Below are positions 15,252-22,630 of a DNA stretch of 34,500 nt, piece by piece. The stretch lies in assembly GCA_038214135.1 (NCBI GenBank), contig JBBQSD010000060.1, positions 1 to 34,500 of the forward strand, in the 5' to 3' direction. The stretch's first letter is position 1. Every line of letters starts with the position of its first letter. The DNA comes from JANLSE01 sp038214135. Its GTDB lineage: Bacteria; Chloroflexota; Chloroflexia; Chloroflexales; Roseiflexaceae. Position numbers and translations under genes: made by a program. The notes beneath the pieces were generated by a model. That model searched no databases and had not been told where the DNA came from. It saw only the letters and a list, made by a program, of their open reading frames with translations.

Positions 15252-16199
15252 TCACTGGATCGGTTTACCGGCCAACAGGTTCTCAATTGCCGGGCTGAGT
15301 TCTTCGCTGGTAATGCCACCCTCATAGCGGGCCACAACGATGCCCTTGGCGTCAATCAGAAACAGCCACGGTTCGGAGGGCAAGTTCCAGGTGGCCATGG
15401 CATCCGAGAGGCCGGCCCGCAATTCAGCGGGCATCGGGGCGCGATTTTCACTCTGCGCCTTGGCCATACTCTCGGCCTGTAGTTTGGCAGAATCGCCAAA
15501 TGGGAAGCGGTAGACCTCCGTATGAATAAACTGCATACGGTCGCCATATTTCTTCTGGAGTTGGCTGAGAACGGTGACACTCGGCCCACATGTGGCAGTT
15601 CGGCAGAAGTTGGGCGTCGCAAACAGTACTGCCGTTGGCTTGCCACCCTTCAGCGCATCATCAAGGCTGATCTGATACAGTGCTGGATCTGGATCAGCCC
15701 CCGATGTCAGTTGCTTCAGTTCTGGCACATCACGCACGGTGAGAGTCTTGGCGCTGATTGCAGGTTGGCCCACCCGAGGCGCAGCCGATGTGCTGACAAC
15801 TTCGAGATTATAGCGGCGCACACTTGGCTGGGGTTGGCCTGGTAATTGTGCCTGAACCTCAACACCAACATTGCCCGGCTGATCAAAGCTCATATACACA
15901 ACCCAGATGCCAGCCGGTAAGCCGCGACCATAGTAGATAGCCTTTGCATCGGCCAGGGGTTTCGGGTTATTGGTGCTCAGATCGAAGATCTTGACCTTCA
16001 CATTTGCTTCTGGATTATTTATTGGGCTGCCATTCTGCAACAGACCAATTGCCAATCGATTTGGGCCAACCACCGCTTCGCTGAAGGCAAACACAGGCGT
16101 GACATCGCTATTTCCAGCGTTTGGCTGTGGGGTTTGTGTACAGGCTGCCAGGGCCGCCAGAACTAGCAACCCTACATATAAACGCAATATGGATTTCAT
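15252..16199 (-). CDS. Lipoprotein with C-terminal thioredoxin-like domain
   Basis: A 315-residue protein with a lipoprotein signal (MKSILRLYVGLLVLAALAAC, lipobox LAAC, C20 acylated). The N-terminal half (about 30-160) is beta-rich, with FDLSTNNPKPLADAKAIYYGRGLPAGIWVVYMSF, and resembles an extracytoplasmic immunoglobulin-like or FixH-like module. The C-terminal half (about 175-315) is thioredoxin-like: GKPTAVLFATPNFCRTATCGPSVTVL, then WLFLIDAKGIVVARYEGGI. The cysteines are C-x5-C instead of C-x2-C, closer to SCO/redoxin-type proteins than to classic thioredoxins. It is probably anchored on the outside of the membrane, in redox or metal handling (inference). It stands alone between a dispersed repeat and tnpB element 2. 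Confidence 0.75.
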   Translation of the reverse strand: MKSILRLYVGLLVLAALAACTQTPQPNAGNSDVTPVFAFSEAVVGPNRLAIGLLQNGSPINNPEANVKVKIFDLSTNNPKPLADAKAIYYGRGLPAGIWVVYMSFDQPGNVGVEVQAQLPGQPQPSVRRYNLEVVSTSAAPRVGQPAISAKTLTVRDVPELKQLTSGADPDPALYQISLDDALKGGKPTAVLFATPNFCRTATCGPSVTVLSQLQKKYGDRMQFIHTEVYRFPFGDSAKLQAESMAKAQSENRAPMPAELRAGLSDAMATWNLPSEPWLFLIDAKGIVVARYEGGITSEELSPAIENLLAGKPIQ

Positions 16200-16296
16200 G
16201 ATCGCTCCCTAAACGAACAAGTGAACAAGTGAATTTTATTTTAACCTGTTGCTCTTGTTCTCATTCAATTGACATGCCCGACGTGCTAGTGGTACA

Positions 16297-16460
16297 GTGA
16301 CGGCTCCCAAGCCTAAAGACTTGGGCTTCAAGGGGATGCCGCCCCATCCCACAGAATCAGGTTTGAAACGTCTGGAGTCCCCGTTGCAGAATATTGATCG
16401 CCGCATTCTCATCCCGATCCAACACCAGCCCGCAGTGTGGGCAGGTATGGATGCGGGTAC
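16297..16460 (-). ncRNA. Putative reRNA/omegaRNA scaffold of TnpB copy 2
   Basis: Based on the family rule that the guide RNA spans the end of tnpB and the right-end hairpin. Here tnpB stops at 16357 and the hairpin is at 16306-16325. The predicted guide is the minus-strand sequence just below 16297. The 5' end is unknown. Confidence 0.35.
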
Positions 16461-17469
16461 GCAAGGTCTTCTGCACCAATTCACCGCATTGGGAACACAG
16501 CTTAGAGGTATTGCGGGGATTCACCAACACAATGGTTCGGCCAGCGTCTGCCGCTTTGCCGATGGTCATGCGGATGAACTGCGTCCACGCTACATCCAAA
16601 ATGCTTTTGCGCATCCCGCGACTCTTCCCCATCCGTTGCGGTTCCAGGTCTTCAAATACCATGATCTGATACGTATTCACCAGTTCGCGGCTGCGCTTAT
16701 GGGCGAAGTCACTGCGTCGGTTCGCGATCCGTTCATGGATCTTGGCAAGGATACGCTGCTGTTTTGTGTTCTCCGGCCAATTTTGCGCGTTCTTGGCCGC
16801 ATCCTTGCGCTTCTGAACCCGTTTCAGATCAGATTCATCCTTCCGGTAGAAGCGCGGGTTGTCGATCTGTTCGCCATTCGAGAGCGTGGCAAACGACTCC
16901 AGCCCAACATCAACGCCCGTGACATATTCGGTTGGTTCAAGTGGCTGTGCCTCCGTTTCACAGGAGATAGCTGCAAACCACTTCCCCGTCCGAGTACGAG
17001 TGAGTGTGACCGTTTTGGGCGTGCCTTCAACTGGCCGATGCAGTACCAGACGTACCGCGCCAACTTTCGAGAGGATGAGCCGATCCCCATCGAGTCGTAC
17101 TCCATTGCCGTATTGCGGGTAGGTGATGCTATCGTAGCGCCCAAACCCTTTGAAGCGCGGATAACCAACATCATCCGGTGCAACGCCTTCACGTACCCGC
17201 CGAAAGAACGCCTGGAACGCCAGATCGACTCGCACCTGGACATTCTGCAACACTTGGGAATGCACCAACTTCATGGATTGCCGATCTGCTTTCCAGATTG
17301 GCAGAAAGGCTTGGGTATCATACAAACCACACTTCGCGCCGTTGGCGTGCGAATCCCGACGAAGCGCAAGCGTCTGATTATAGACAAAGCGACATTCCTC
17401 AAGCTGCTGCTCAAGGATACGCCGCTGACCGTTCGTCAGATAGATTCGATATTTGAAGGCTTTTCGCAT
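16357..17469 (-). CDS. tnpB: RNA-guided endonuclease TnpB family protein (copy 2)
   Basis: A 370-residue TnpB starting MRKAFKYRIYLTNGQ, the common N terminus of this family. RuvC residues appear complete: D187 in GVDVGL, E273 in VFEDLEP, and D353 in LDRDENAAINIL. The zinc ribbon is C325, C328, C343, C346. It also has the NPRNTSKLCSQCG motif before the zinc ribbon. It is clearly diverged from copy 1 (different N terminus, different spacing and C-terminal tail), so two independent insertions occurred. TnpB proteins act as RNA-guided DNA nucleases at sites next to a short target-adjacent motif. This one is full length and lacks visible damage, so it could be active if its guide RNA is made. Confidence 0.92.
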   Translation of the reverse strand: MRKAFKYRIYLTNGQRRILEQQLEECRFVYNQTLALRRDSHANGAKCGLYDTQAFLPIWKADRQSMKLVHSQVLQNVQVRVDLAFQAFFRRVREGVAPDDVGYPRFKGFGRYDSITYPQYGNGVRLDGDRLILSKVGAVRLVLHRPVEGTPKTVTLTRTRTGKWFAAISCETEAQPLEPTEYVTGVDVGLESFATLSNGEQIDNPRFYRKDESDLKRVQKRKDAAKNAQNWPENTKQQRILAKIHERIANRRSDFAHKRSRELVNTYQIMVFEDLEPQRMGKSRGMRKSILDVAWTQFIRMTIGKAADAGRTIVLVNPRNTSKLCSQCGELVQKTLRTRIHTCPHCGLVLDRDENAAINILQRGLQTFQT

Positions 17470-17636
17470 CGTTTATGTATACCACATCTCAGCGTAAAAT
17501 CAAACGCTTGTGCTAACGTTGCGTATTGTCTAAGCGGCTAAAGCGAGTGAAGGGCTTCTATCCGGGTGCCCTTTGGGCGTCTAAAGCTGGTGGGCTTTAC
17601 GCCCTAGTTAGTAATTTACACGATAGATGAAAAGTA

Positions 17637-17661
17637 CTATCGGCTATCGGCTATCGGCTAT
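17637..17661. repeat. Heptad tandem repeat (CTATCGG x 3.6)
   Basis: Three full CTATCGG units plus CTAT, just upstream of the DUF6174-like start. Same 7-bp period as the arrays at 6762, 14125, and 22433. Confidence 0.8.
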
Positions 17662-17674
17662 GTTGGGGGCCGCT

Positions 17675-18229
17675 ATGCGATCTACGCCTCGCTCTATTGC
17701 CCGCCGTCTCCTGATCGGCACGAGCCTGATCATCTGCCTGGCAACCATCGTGTTGGCCTGGATGATCTGGCCTACCTCAGTATGGGCTCGTGCCCGTGAG
17801 TTGGACGAGGCCGAGCAACGCTGGGCGCTACGACCATTTGGCAACTACCAACTGAAGGTCACCGATAAAAACTGCCCGCAGCAGATCGAAATTCGTAACG
17901 AGCGTGTGCTGAAAGTTGCCCCCAACCGCTGCGATGCCCCACCACGAACGATTAGCGATCTCTTTACGATGATCCGCCGCGATGGCAGTGTTTCATATCC
18001 ATGCATCTATAAAGGCTGCATCTGCGATGATGTCATTTATATTCAGGCCAATTACGATCAAGTGCTTGGCTTCCCATCGCGTATTCTTGTACGCATTCGC
18101 GCCGAGCCAAACTGGCGCCACCCGGAATTCTGGCAGGCAGCCTGGGATACCAAACAGATCCCAAGCTGTGATGGAATGGCGGTTGGCAGCAAAATCATTC
18201 AGGTCGTGACGCTTACGCCATCTGAGTGA
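17675..18229 (+). CDS. DUF6174-like membrane-anchored protein
   Basis: A 184-residue protein with one N-terminal membrane segment (about residues 13-32, LLIGTSLIICLATIVLAWMIW), followed by an extracytoplasmic domain. The domain has WALRPFGNYQLKVT, QIEIRNERVLKVAPNRC, RTISDLFTMIRRDGS, and YDQVLGFPSRILVRI. This order (Y-x-L-x-V, V-x-V-x-x-G, T-I-x-D-L-F, Y-D-x-x-x-G-F-P) fits the DUF6174 family of unknown function. Several cysteines (C-x3-C-x-C in PCIYKGCICDD) could form disulfides. The ATG at 17675 is chosen because frames starting at 17627 or 17660 read through the heptad repeat; ribosome binding is weak (GGGGG). Its 3' end overlaps the convergent HAD gene by 31 bases. Confidence 0.65.
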   Translation: MRSTPRSIARRLLIGTSLIICLATIVLAWMIWPTSVWARARELDEAEQRWALRPFGNYQLKVTDKNCPQQIEIRNERVLKVAPNRCDAPPRTISDLFTMIRRDGSVSYPCIYKGCICDDVIYIQANYDQVLGFPSRILVRIRAEPNWRHPEFWQAAWDTKQIPSCDGMAVGSKIIQVVTLTPSE

Positions 18230-18882
18230 TTTAGGCGCTCCAGCAACTCCTGCGGCCTCAGATCAGCGAGTGTCGTGAGGCGCATGGTATGTGGTGGCAG
18301 ATCCAGCCCGCTCAGTAATGGGAGTGGAACGGCCACACAGCGCATGCCCGCACTTGCCGCAGCCCGCATGCCATTCGGCGAATCCTCAAGCACCACACAG
18401 GCCTGTGGCACAACCCCCAGGCATTCTGCCGCGCTCAGAAACAGATCCGGGGCAGGCTTGACATTGGCAACATCATTGCGGGTTCGCACACAGCCAAAAT
18501 ACTCACGGATGGCATGGCTCGCCAGCCAACCCTCGACCCAATCGCGGTTTGAGCTAGAGGCAACCGCCATTCGTAGGCCATGCTCGCGCCCATATTCCAA
18601 CAATATAGCGATACCAGGGCGCAATGGTTGGGCGGCAATCGCTTTGAGGTAGCGTTGGCGATGCTCGATGTGTAACGCATCCCGATCAACTGGGTGGCCG
18701 ATCAATGCCTCCAGTTCGGCATAGGCATTGTAGCCCCCAACCGTCCCCAATCCAAGCACCCAGCGCTCGGGCAGCAATATAGCACCCTGTTCACGATACT
18801 GTTGCGAGAGTACCTCATATTCAGGCGTCTCCGTATCGACAACCAGGCCATCAAAATCAAAGATCAGCGCTTCTATCAACAT
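18199..18882 (-). CDS. HAD-superfamily hydrolase, beta-phosphoglucomutase-like
   Basis: A 227-residue HAD subfamily IA protein. Motif I is FDFDGLVVDTE (nucleophile D9, general acid D11), followed by a helical cap with WVLGLGTVGG. Motif II is in MAVASSSNRDWVEGWL, and motif III/IV is NVKPAPDLFLSAAECLGVVPQACVVLEDSPNGMRAAASAGM. This is the pattern of beta-phosphoglucomutase and small phosphosugar phosphatases. The motifs are complete, so it should be active; the substrate cannot be named. The ATG at 18882 gives the standard start MLIEALIFDFDG. The last 31 bases are antisense to the DUF6174-like gene, a compact convergent overlap. Confidence 0.88.
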   Translation of the reverse strand: MLIEALIFDFDGLVVDTETPEYEVLSQQYREQGAILLPERWVLGLGTVGGYNAYAELEALIGHPVDRDALHIEHRQRYLKAIAAQPLRPGIAILLEYGREHGLRMAVASSSNRDWVEGWLASHAIREYFGCVRTRNDVANVKPAPDLFLSAAECLGVVPQACVVLEDSPNGMRAAASAGMRCVAVPLPLLSGLDLPPHTMRLTTLADLRPQELLERLNHSDGVSVTT

Positions 18883-18921
18883 CTATTGCTCCTGTGGCAG
18901 ATTCGCCACCAGATCATCTGT

Positions 18922-18962
18922 GATAATTCTAACATAGCCATTATCGGTGGGTTCATGCGAAC
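18922..18962 (+). promoter_or_regulatory. Conserved leader/promoter motif (second copy)
   Basis: GATAATTCTAACATAG, then TATCGGTGGGTTCATGCGAAC, matches 10519-10555 except for a 4-base gap and a few changes. It lies between the divergent HAD and alpha/beta-hydrolase genes. GATAAT would be the -10; no good -35 is seen. Confidence 0.4.
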
Positions 18963-19045
18963 GTGCAAGCGTTTGCTTGACGACATGGCCAGAATGACGC
19001 ACCATGCCAGCTGACTGCTGAAGGCTTATACTCAAGGAGATGGCA

Positions 19046-19861
19046 ATGCCCTGGCAATCTGGCTATGTATCCGTCAATGGGCTTCAACTGAACTACCAGC
19101 GTACCGGTGGCAACAAACCAGTGGTTGTTTTAGTTCACGGAATGACCGACTATAGTATGTATTGGTCGCGGGTTGTGCGCGCTCTGGAAGAAACCTATGA
19201 CATCATCCTGTACGATATGCGCGGCCATGGCTATTCTGATGCACCCGAAACAGGGTATACCCCAGATGATTATGCCAGTGATCTGCTTGGATTGATTGCA
19301 GCCCTTGGCCTGGATCGGCCTGCGGTGGTGGGCCATTCGCTTGGTGCTGCCACAACCTTTGCGGCAGCCATCCACAATTCGGCAGCCCTACGCTGCATTG
19401 TGCTCGAAGATCCACCCTGGTACCCGCTCGCAATACAGCAATCCGCAACCACCGAGCAACGCATGGCCCATGCCGAAGGCTGGAAGGCTGGCAATGCAGC
19501 ACTGCAACAATTGGATCATGCCGGAAGAATCGCACAATGCCAGGCTGAACATCCATCCTGGAATGATGAGGATTGCGAGCGCTGGGCCGAATCGAAGCGC
19601 CTGGTTCGGCCACAGATCTTTGGTGGGTTTGATGCGATGATGGCCTATCCCTGGCAGGCAACTGCGGCGAAGATCGAGTGCCCGGCGTTGCTGATCACCG
19701 GCGATCCCGAGTTGGGCGGGATTGTCACTCCAGCACTCGCCGAGGAATTTGCACAGATCACGCCGAATGGTCGCGCCATCAACATTCCTGGTGCAGGGCA
19801 CGCCATTCATCGTGAACAGTTCGACGCGTTTGTGGAGGCTGTGCGCGCATTCTTGGACTAA
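19046..19861 (+). CDS. Alpha/beta-fold hydrolase
   Basis: A 271-residue alpha/beta hydrolase. The oxyanion-hole motif HGMT is at 31-34, DMRGHGYSD at 57-65, and the nucleophile elbow GHSLG at 96-100 (S98). A likely acidic residue lies in LLITGDPELGG and the catalytic His in PGAGHAIHREQ. A helical cap lies between the elbow and the acid (about 115-195). The family covers esterases, haloperoxidase-like enzymes and C-C hydrolases, so the substrate is open. ATG 19046 is used because AAGGAG lies six bases upstream; an ATG at 19040 touches the ribosome binding site. It is followed, ten bases on and in the opposite direction, by a HAD gene. Confidence 0.88.
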   Translation: MPWQSGYVSVNGLQLNYQRTGGNKPVVVLVHGMTDYSMYWSRVVRALEETYDIILYDMRGHGYSDAPETGYTPDDYASDLLGLIAALGLDRPAVVGHSLGAATTFAAAIHNSAALRCIVLEDPPWYPLAIQQSATTEQRMAHAEGWKAGNAALQQLDHAGRIAQCQAEHPSWNDEDCERWAESKRLVRPQIFGGFDAMMAYPWQATAAKIECPALLITGDPELGGIVTPALAEEFAQITPNGRAINIPGAGHAIHREQFDAFVEAVRAFLD

Positions 19862-19871
19862 AAGGGGAGAA

Positions 19872-20609
19872 TTACTCCATCTGCTCCAGCGCCGCCAGCA
19901 ATTCCGTCTGATCGGTAATAATCGCATCTGGCTGCACAGTACCAAGCTCGAATTCCTGGCTGCGCACCCAGATGGCACGCATACCAACGGCCTGGGCACC
20001 AAGGATATCCTCGCGTGGGTTATCGCCAACGAACACAGCTGCCTGTGGTGCAACATTCAATGCAGTTAACACGCGCTGAAAAATCGCTGGCGATGGCTTC
20101 CACATGCCAGCATCGCCAGAAAAGACAGTATATTCAAGATACTGGCGCAGGCCCAATGCCTCAAGATCATCAAGATGTAAATGGCCAGGCCAGATCGTGT
20201 TTGAAATCAGGCCGATCCGGCAGCCATGGGTACGAAGCTGGGCCAGAGCCTCTGCCGCACCTGGCACAGTAGTGACCCCAACCTGCATCGGGCGAGCATA
20301 GGCATGCGCCGCCTCAAGCAGCATGTGTTCATCAAGGGTCAACTGGTGATCGGCGGTTCCAGCAGCGATCCAATCGACAGCCCGCAGATTGACATGTCCG
20401 CCAGTCGATTGTTGCCAGCCCACCGCCAGGCGTGCGAACATTGCCTCGACAAACGCATCCTCGCGGGTGGTTATTGGGTGGCCTTGCTCAATCAGGTAGC
20501 GATACAGGCCACGAATGCCACGATCCTCAAGTTCGCGCCATGTGCCATTGCCAGGCCGTACGAAGCGCAGCAGGGTATTGCCCATATCGAAGATCACCGC
20601 CTGAATCAT
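19872..20609 (-). CDS. HAD-superfamily hydrolase lacking the second motif-I aspartate
   Basis: A 245-residue HAD subfamily IA protein. Motif I is VIFDMGNTLLRF with nucleophile D8, but position +2 is Gly, where phosphatases usually have the general acid Asp. Motif II is IGLISNTIWPG, followed by GMWKPSPAIFQRVLTALNVAPQAAVFVGDNPREDILGAQAVGM (motifs III and IV intact). Loss of the +2 Asp is seen in dehalogenase-like and some other HAD enzymes, so it may not be a simple phosphatase. Its ATG overlaps the stop of the upstream coiled-coil gene by four bases (ATGA), which strongly suggests translational coupling in a two-gene operon. Confidence 0.85.
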   Translation of the reverse strand: MIQAVIFDMGNTLLRFVRPGNGTWRELEDRGIRGLYRYLIEQGHPITTREDAFVEAMFARLAVGWQQSTGGHVNLRAVDWIAAGTADHQLTLDEHMLLEAAHAYARPMQVGVTTVPGAAEALAQLRTHGCRIGLISNTIWPGHLHLDDLEALGLRQYLEYTVFSGDAGMWKPSPAIFQRVLTALNVAPQAAVFVGDNPREDILGAQAVGMRAIWVRSQEFELGTVQPDAIITDQTELLAALEQME

Positions 20610-20914
20610 GGGGTATCTCCCTGGCTTGCCGGGCTTGCCTGATTTGGTTGTGGGGTACTGGCAGCCCGAACAATCTGTTGCAGATATTGTTGCCAGGCCG
20701 TCCGATTCTCCAGCGTGATCCGCCGAACACGCTCAATATCGCCGCTCTCACCAGCATCATAGGCACGCGCCAGTGTTTCCTGAAACGCCCGCGCCATCTC
20801 GGCCACGGCACTGCGTAGTTCGGCATTCACCGCACGCTGCCGCTCTAATTCGCTACGCAAATAGGCGATCAGGCGGCTGGCCTCCTCGATTGATAGTTCC
20901 TGTTCGTTTGGCAT
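20606..20914 (-). CDS. Small coiled-coil hypothetical protein
   Basis: A 102-residue, charged, helical protein. Residues 8-75 look like a coiled coil (EEASRLIAYLRSELERQRAVNAELRSAVAEMARAFQ), and the tail is disordered and rich in P, Q, and S (TPQPNQASPASQ). I do not recognise a family. It is the first gene of a coupled pair with the HAD hydrolase (ATGA overlap), so it may bind or regulate that enzyme. It is real by operon structure and coding pattern, and by a clear start; a palindromic repeat lies 26 bases upstream. Confidence 0.7.
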   Translation of the reverse strand: MPNEQELSIEEASRLIAYLRSELERQRAVNAELRSAVAEMARAFQETLARAYDAGESGDIERVRRITLENRTAWQQYLQQIVRAASTPQPNQASPASQGDTP

Positions 20915-20940
20915 GATCTGCCTTTATCCCGTTATGATCG

Positions 20941-20956
20941 GCGGTTCGCGAACCGC
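20941..20956. repeat. GCGGTTCGCGAACCGC palindrome
   Basis: A perfect 16-base copy of the core seen at 6033, 6115, and 11351. It lies between divergent genes (20914 minus, 21037 plus), so here it cannot be a terminator for either. Confidence 0.85.
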
Positions 20957-21036
20957 TCCGACCCTGAACGCTTCATATTGACTGATCATCAATCAGCGGC
21001 TATCCTTTTGAGACATACAGTTCGTGGAGGTTTTCT

Positions 21037-21288
21037 ATGGTTATTCTAGGAGCGCTGATCGGCAGCGGTGCCGCAATCGCATTTCTCCTGGTTGGGGCGC
21101 TGGTACTCTTTGGCGGTGCTGATGCAACACGCGGGCAGCTACTGCCTGGTTTTGCACCCGATCAACCGCGTGCAGGCGCGCGTTTCCTGACATTCCTTGG
21201 GCTGTGGGCACCGATTATCCTGGTGGCAACGCTGTGTCTATTGGCTGGCATCCAATTCATGCGCGTGATTGTTGCTGCGCTGCTATGA
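21037..21288 (+). CDS. Small two-TM membrane protein
   Basis: An 83-residue protein with two hydrophobic segments (about 4-26, ILGALIGSGAAIAFLLVGALVLF; about 53-80, LWAPIILVATLCLLAGIQFMRVIVAAL) and a short hydrophilic loop (ATRGQLLPGFAPDQPRAGAR). No family is recognised. The ATG has TGGAGG six bases upstream. Its stop lies one base from the stop of the convergent opcA. Confidence 0.65.
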   Translation: MVILGALIGSGAAIAFLLVGALVLFGGADATRGQLLPGFAPDQPRAGARFLTFLGLWAPIILVATLCLLAGIQFMRVIVAALL

Positions 21289-21289
21289 T

Positions 21290-22405
21290 TCATATCAAAT
21301 CCGCTGCAATGCGTAGGGCATCCTCATATGGCCGATCACGCCCAAGTACGCGCAAATCGGCAGCTAGCAATTCCGTAGTATCGGGGCGTTGCCACCGAGC
21401 GCTCCGCAATAGCACAGGCCGCCCTGTTGGTTCGATCCGGGTCATGAGTGTGCCACTATGTTCACCCGCCCCAATGGCGATCTGTAACTCTGGGCAGATC
21501 AGATCGACTGCTGCAAGATGGGCGGATGCCTCACCAGCCACAGTCGAACGCTGTATCTCGATCAATACTTCGCCACCCGGCCGAGCCATACGCAATTCGG
21601 TTGCCTCTGCCGGCCCGGATCGCGAAACAAAACGCCAGTGCAGCCGGGCTGCCAGCCAGCCAACCAACATCAGCGCTGGAACACGGCTACATCCCAGTTC
21701 ATATGCAATCCGCACCCGCTCGATCTGGTGCAGTTGCGTGATGAATGCAGGCGTATCGAAGCATTGAGCCACCAACTCACGCCAGATCGTCAGCCGCCCC
21801 CACGCCAGATCACCAGCCAATGGCATGCCGCCGATCAGGCCAGCCAGCCGCCGCAGCCCACCCTCTGGATTGACAAACCGCTCGCTATCGACAACCACCC
21901 GATCAGCGAGTTCGCTGAGCCGCTCGAACAACGAATCGCCGAATGGCTCACCTTCCGGATACCAGACAACCACCGGCAGATCTGGCACCAGCAATGGCAG
22001 AATAGTCCCTGGGATACGGCTCACACCCTCGCGGCGGGCCTCAATCGTAATCTGCTCACAGCAGACCTGCGGTCGGCCAGGAGCGGGGATCTGGCAATGC
22101 GCCTGAACCCACACCTCAAGCGGAGCCTGGGCCGGATCGCTCTCTGATGTCAAGCTGACCACAATTGCCCGATTTGGATGCGTTCCAGTCAGGCGATCCA
22201 CCGCATTGGTGACAGCCTGGCTCGCCGATCCAGAGCGTGTCACCACCACCAGATTAAGGGTGCAGGCCCGCGTCACCATGCCGCGTTGATCGCCCTCGCT
22301 CTGGGCTGCACTCTTCCACAACTCGGTTAGCTCGCGCTCAATCGCCCGAATATCGATATGCGTTTGTCCACCCAATAATGTTGGTGGCGCGTTGGTGTTT
22401 GTCAT
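21290..22405 (-). CDS. opcA: Glucose-6-phosphate dehydrogenase assembly protein OpcA
   Basis: A 371-residue protein of the OpcA family. It has RACTLNLVVVTRSGSASQAV.. near the N terminus, then GVSRIPGTILPLLVPDLPVVVWYPEG (the most conserved stretch), RVVVDSERFVNPEGGLRRLAGLI, and AGDLAWGRLTIWRELVAQCFD. OpcA supports assembly or redox-dependent activity of glucose-6-phosphate dehydrogenase in cyanobacteria and actinobacteria. Here zwf lies just upstream on the same strand, the usual pairing. The 225-base gap between them is unusually large and is filled by a repeat element, so co-transcription may be weakened. AAGG lies eight bases before the ATG. The three-prime end meets a small membrane protein gene with one base between the stops. 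Confidence 0.9.
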   Translation of the reverse strand: MTNTNAPPTLLGGQTHIDIRAIERELTELWKSAAQSEGDQRGMVTRACTLNLVVVTRSGSASQAVTNAVDRLTGTHPNRAIVVSLTSESDPAQAPLEVWVQAHCQIPAPGRPQVCCEQITIEARREGVSRIPGTILPLLVPDLPVVVWYPEGEPFGDSLFERLSELADRVVVDSERFVNPEGGLRRLAGLIGGMPLAGDLAWGRLTIWRELVAQCFDTPAFITQLHQIERVRIAYELGCSRVPALMLVGWLAARLHWRFVSRSGPAEATELRMARPGGEVLIEIQRSTVAGEASAHLAAVDLICPELQIAIGAGEHSGTLMTRIEPTGRPVLLRSARWQRPDTTELLAADLRVLGRDRPYEDALRIAADLI

Positions 22406-22424
22406 GCAAAATACCTTATTGAAT

Positions 22425-22628
22425 AAGCCGTCAGCTTTCAGCGCTCAGCTTTCAGCTTTCTACTGATAGGTGTTTGTACCAATGACCAGCCTTCAGCTTT
22501 CGCTTGCTTATATGAGCTAACAGCTTGCAGCTAACTACTCGCTATCGATCACTGCGTGTACTAGCAACAGCGTTCACCATAGTAGTATGAGTATCCACCT
22601 ATACCAAAAAACTGATGGCTGATGGCTT
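22425..22628. repeat. Inverted heptad-array element (copy 3) filling the zwf-opcA gap
   Basis: Left end AAGCCGTCAGCTTTCAG (22425-22441) and right end CTGATGGCTGATGGCTT (22612-22628) are imperfect inverted repeats. Inside are four heptads (22433-22460: AGCTTTC, AGCGCTC, AGCTTTC, AGCTTTC), GATAGGTGTTTGTAC (22465-22479, identical to 14198-14212), and the 80-bp block shared with 7108-7187. It starts 20 bases from the opcA ATG and ends two bases from the zwf stop. Confidence 0.85.
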
Positions 22629-22630
22629 CG

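Larger units (their letters stand above)
16297..17604 (-). mobile_element. Solo-tnpB element, IS200/IS605 superfamily (copy 2)
   Basis: tnpB is flanked by end hairpins. On the right-end side lies CCCAAG..CTTGGG (16306-16325), reading on the minus strand as AAGCCCAAG..TTTAGGCTTGGGAGCCGTCAC, very like known IS605-type right ends. Beyond the tnpB start lies GGGCGTCTAAAGC..GCTTTACGCCC (17575-17604), a likely left end. No tnpA is present. The limits are estimates from these hairpins. Confidence 0.7.

Noticed and set aside
16297..17541. A 414-codon open frame on the plus strand across tnpB copy 2
   Set aside because: Antisense shadow of a clear TnpB with all catalytic motifs.
17627..17674. Earlier start for the DUF6174-like protein
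   Set aside because: The added residues come from the CTATCGG repeat array and have no protein character.
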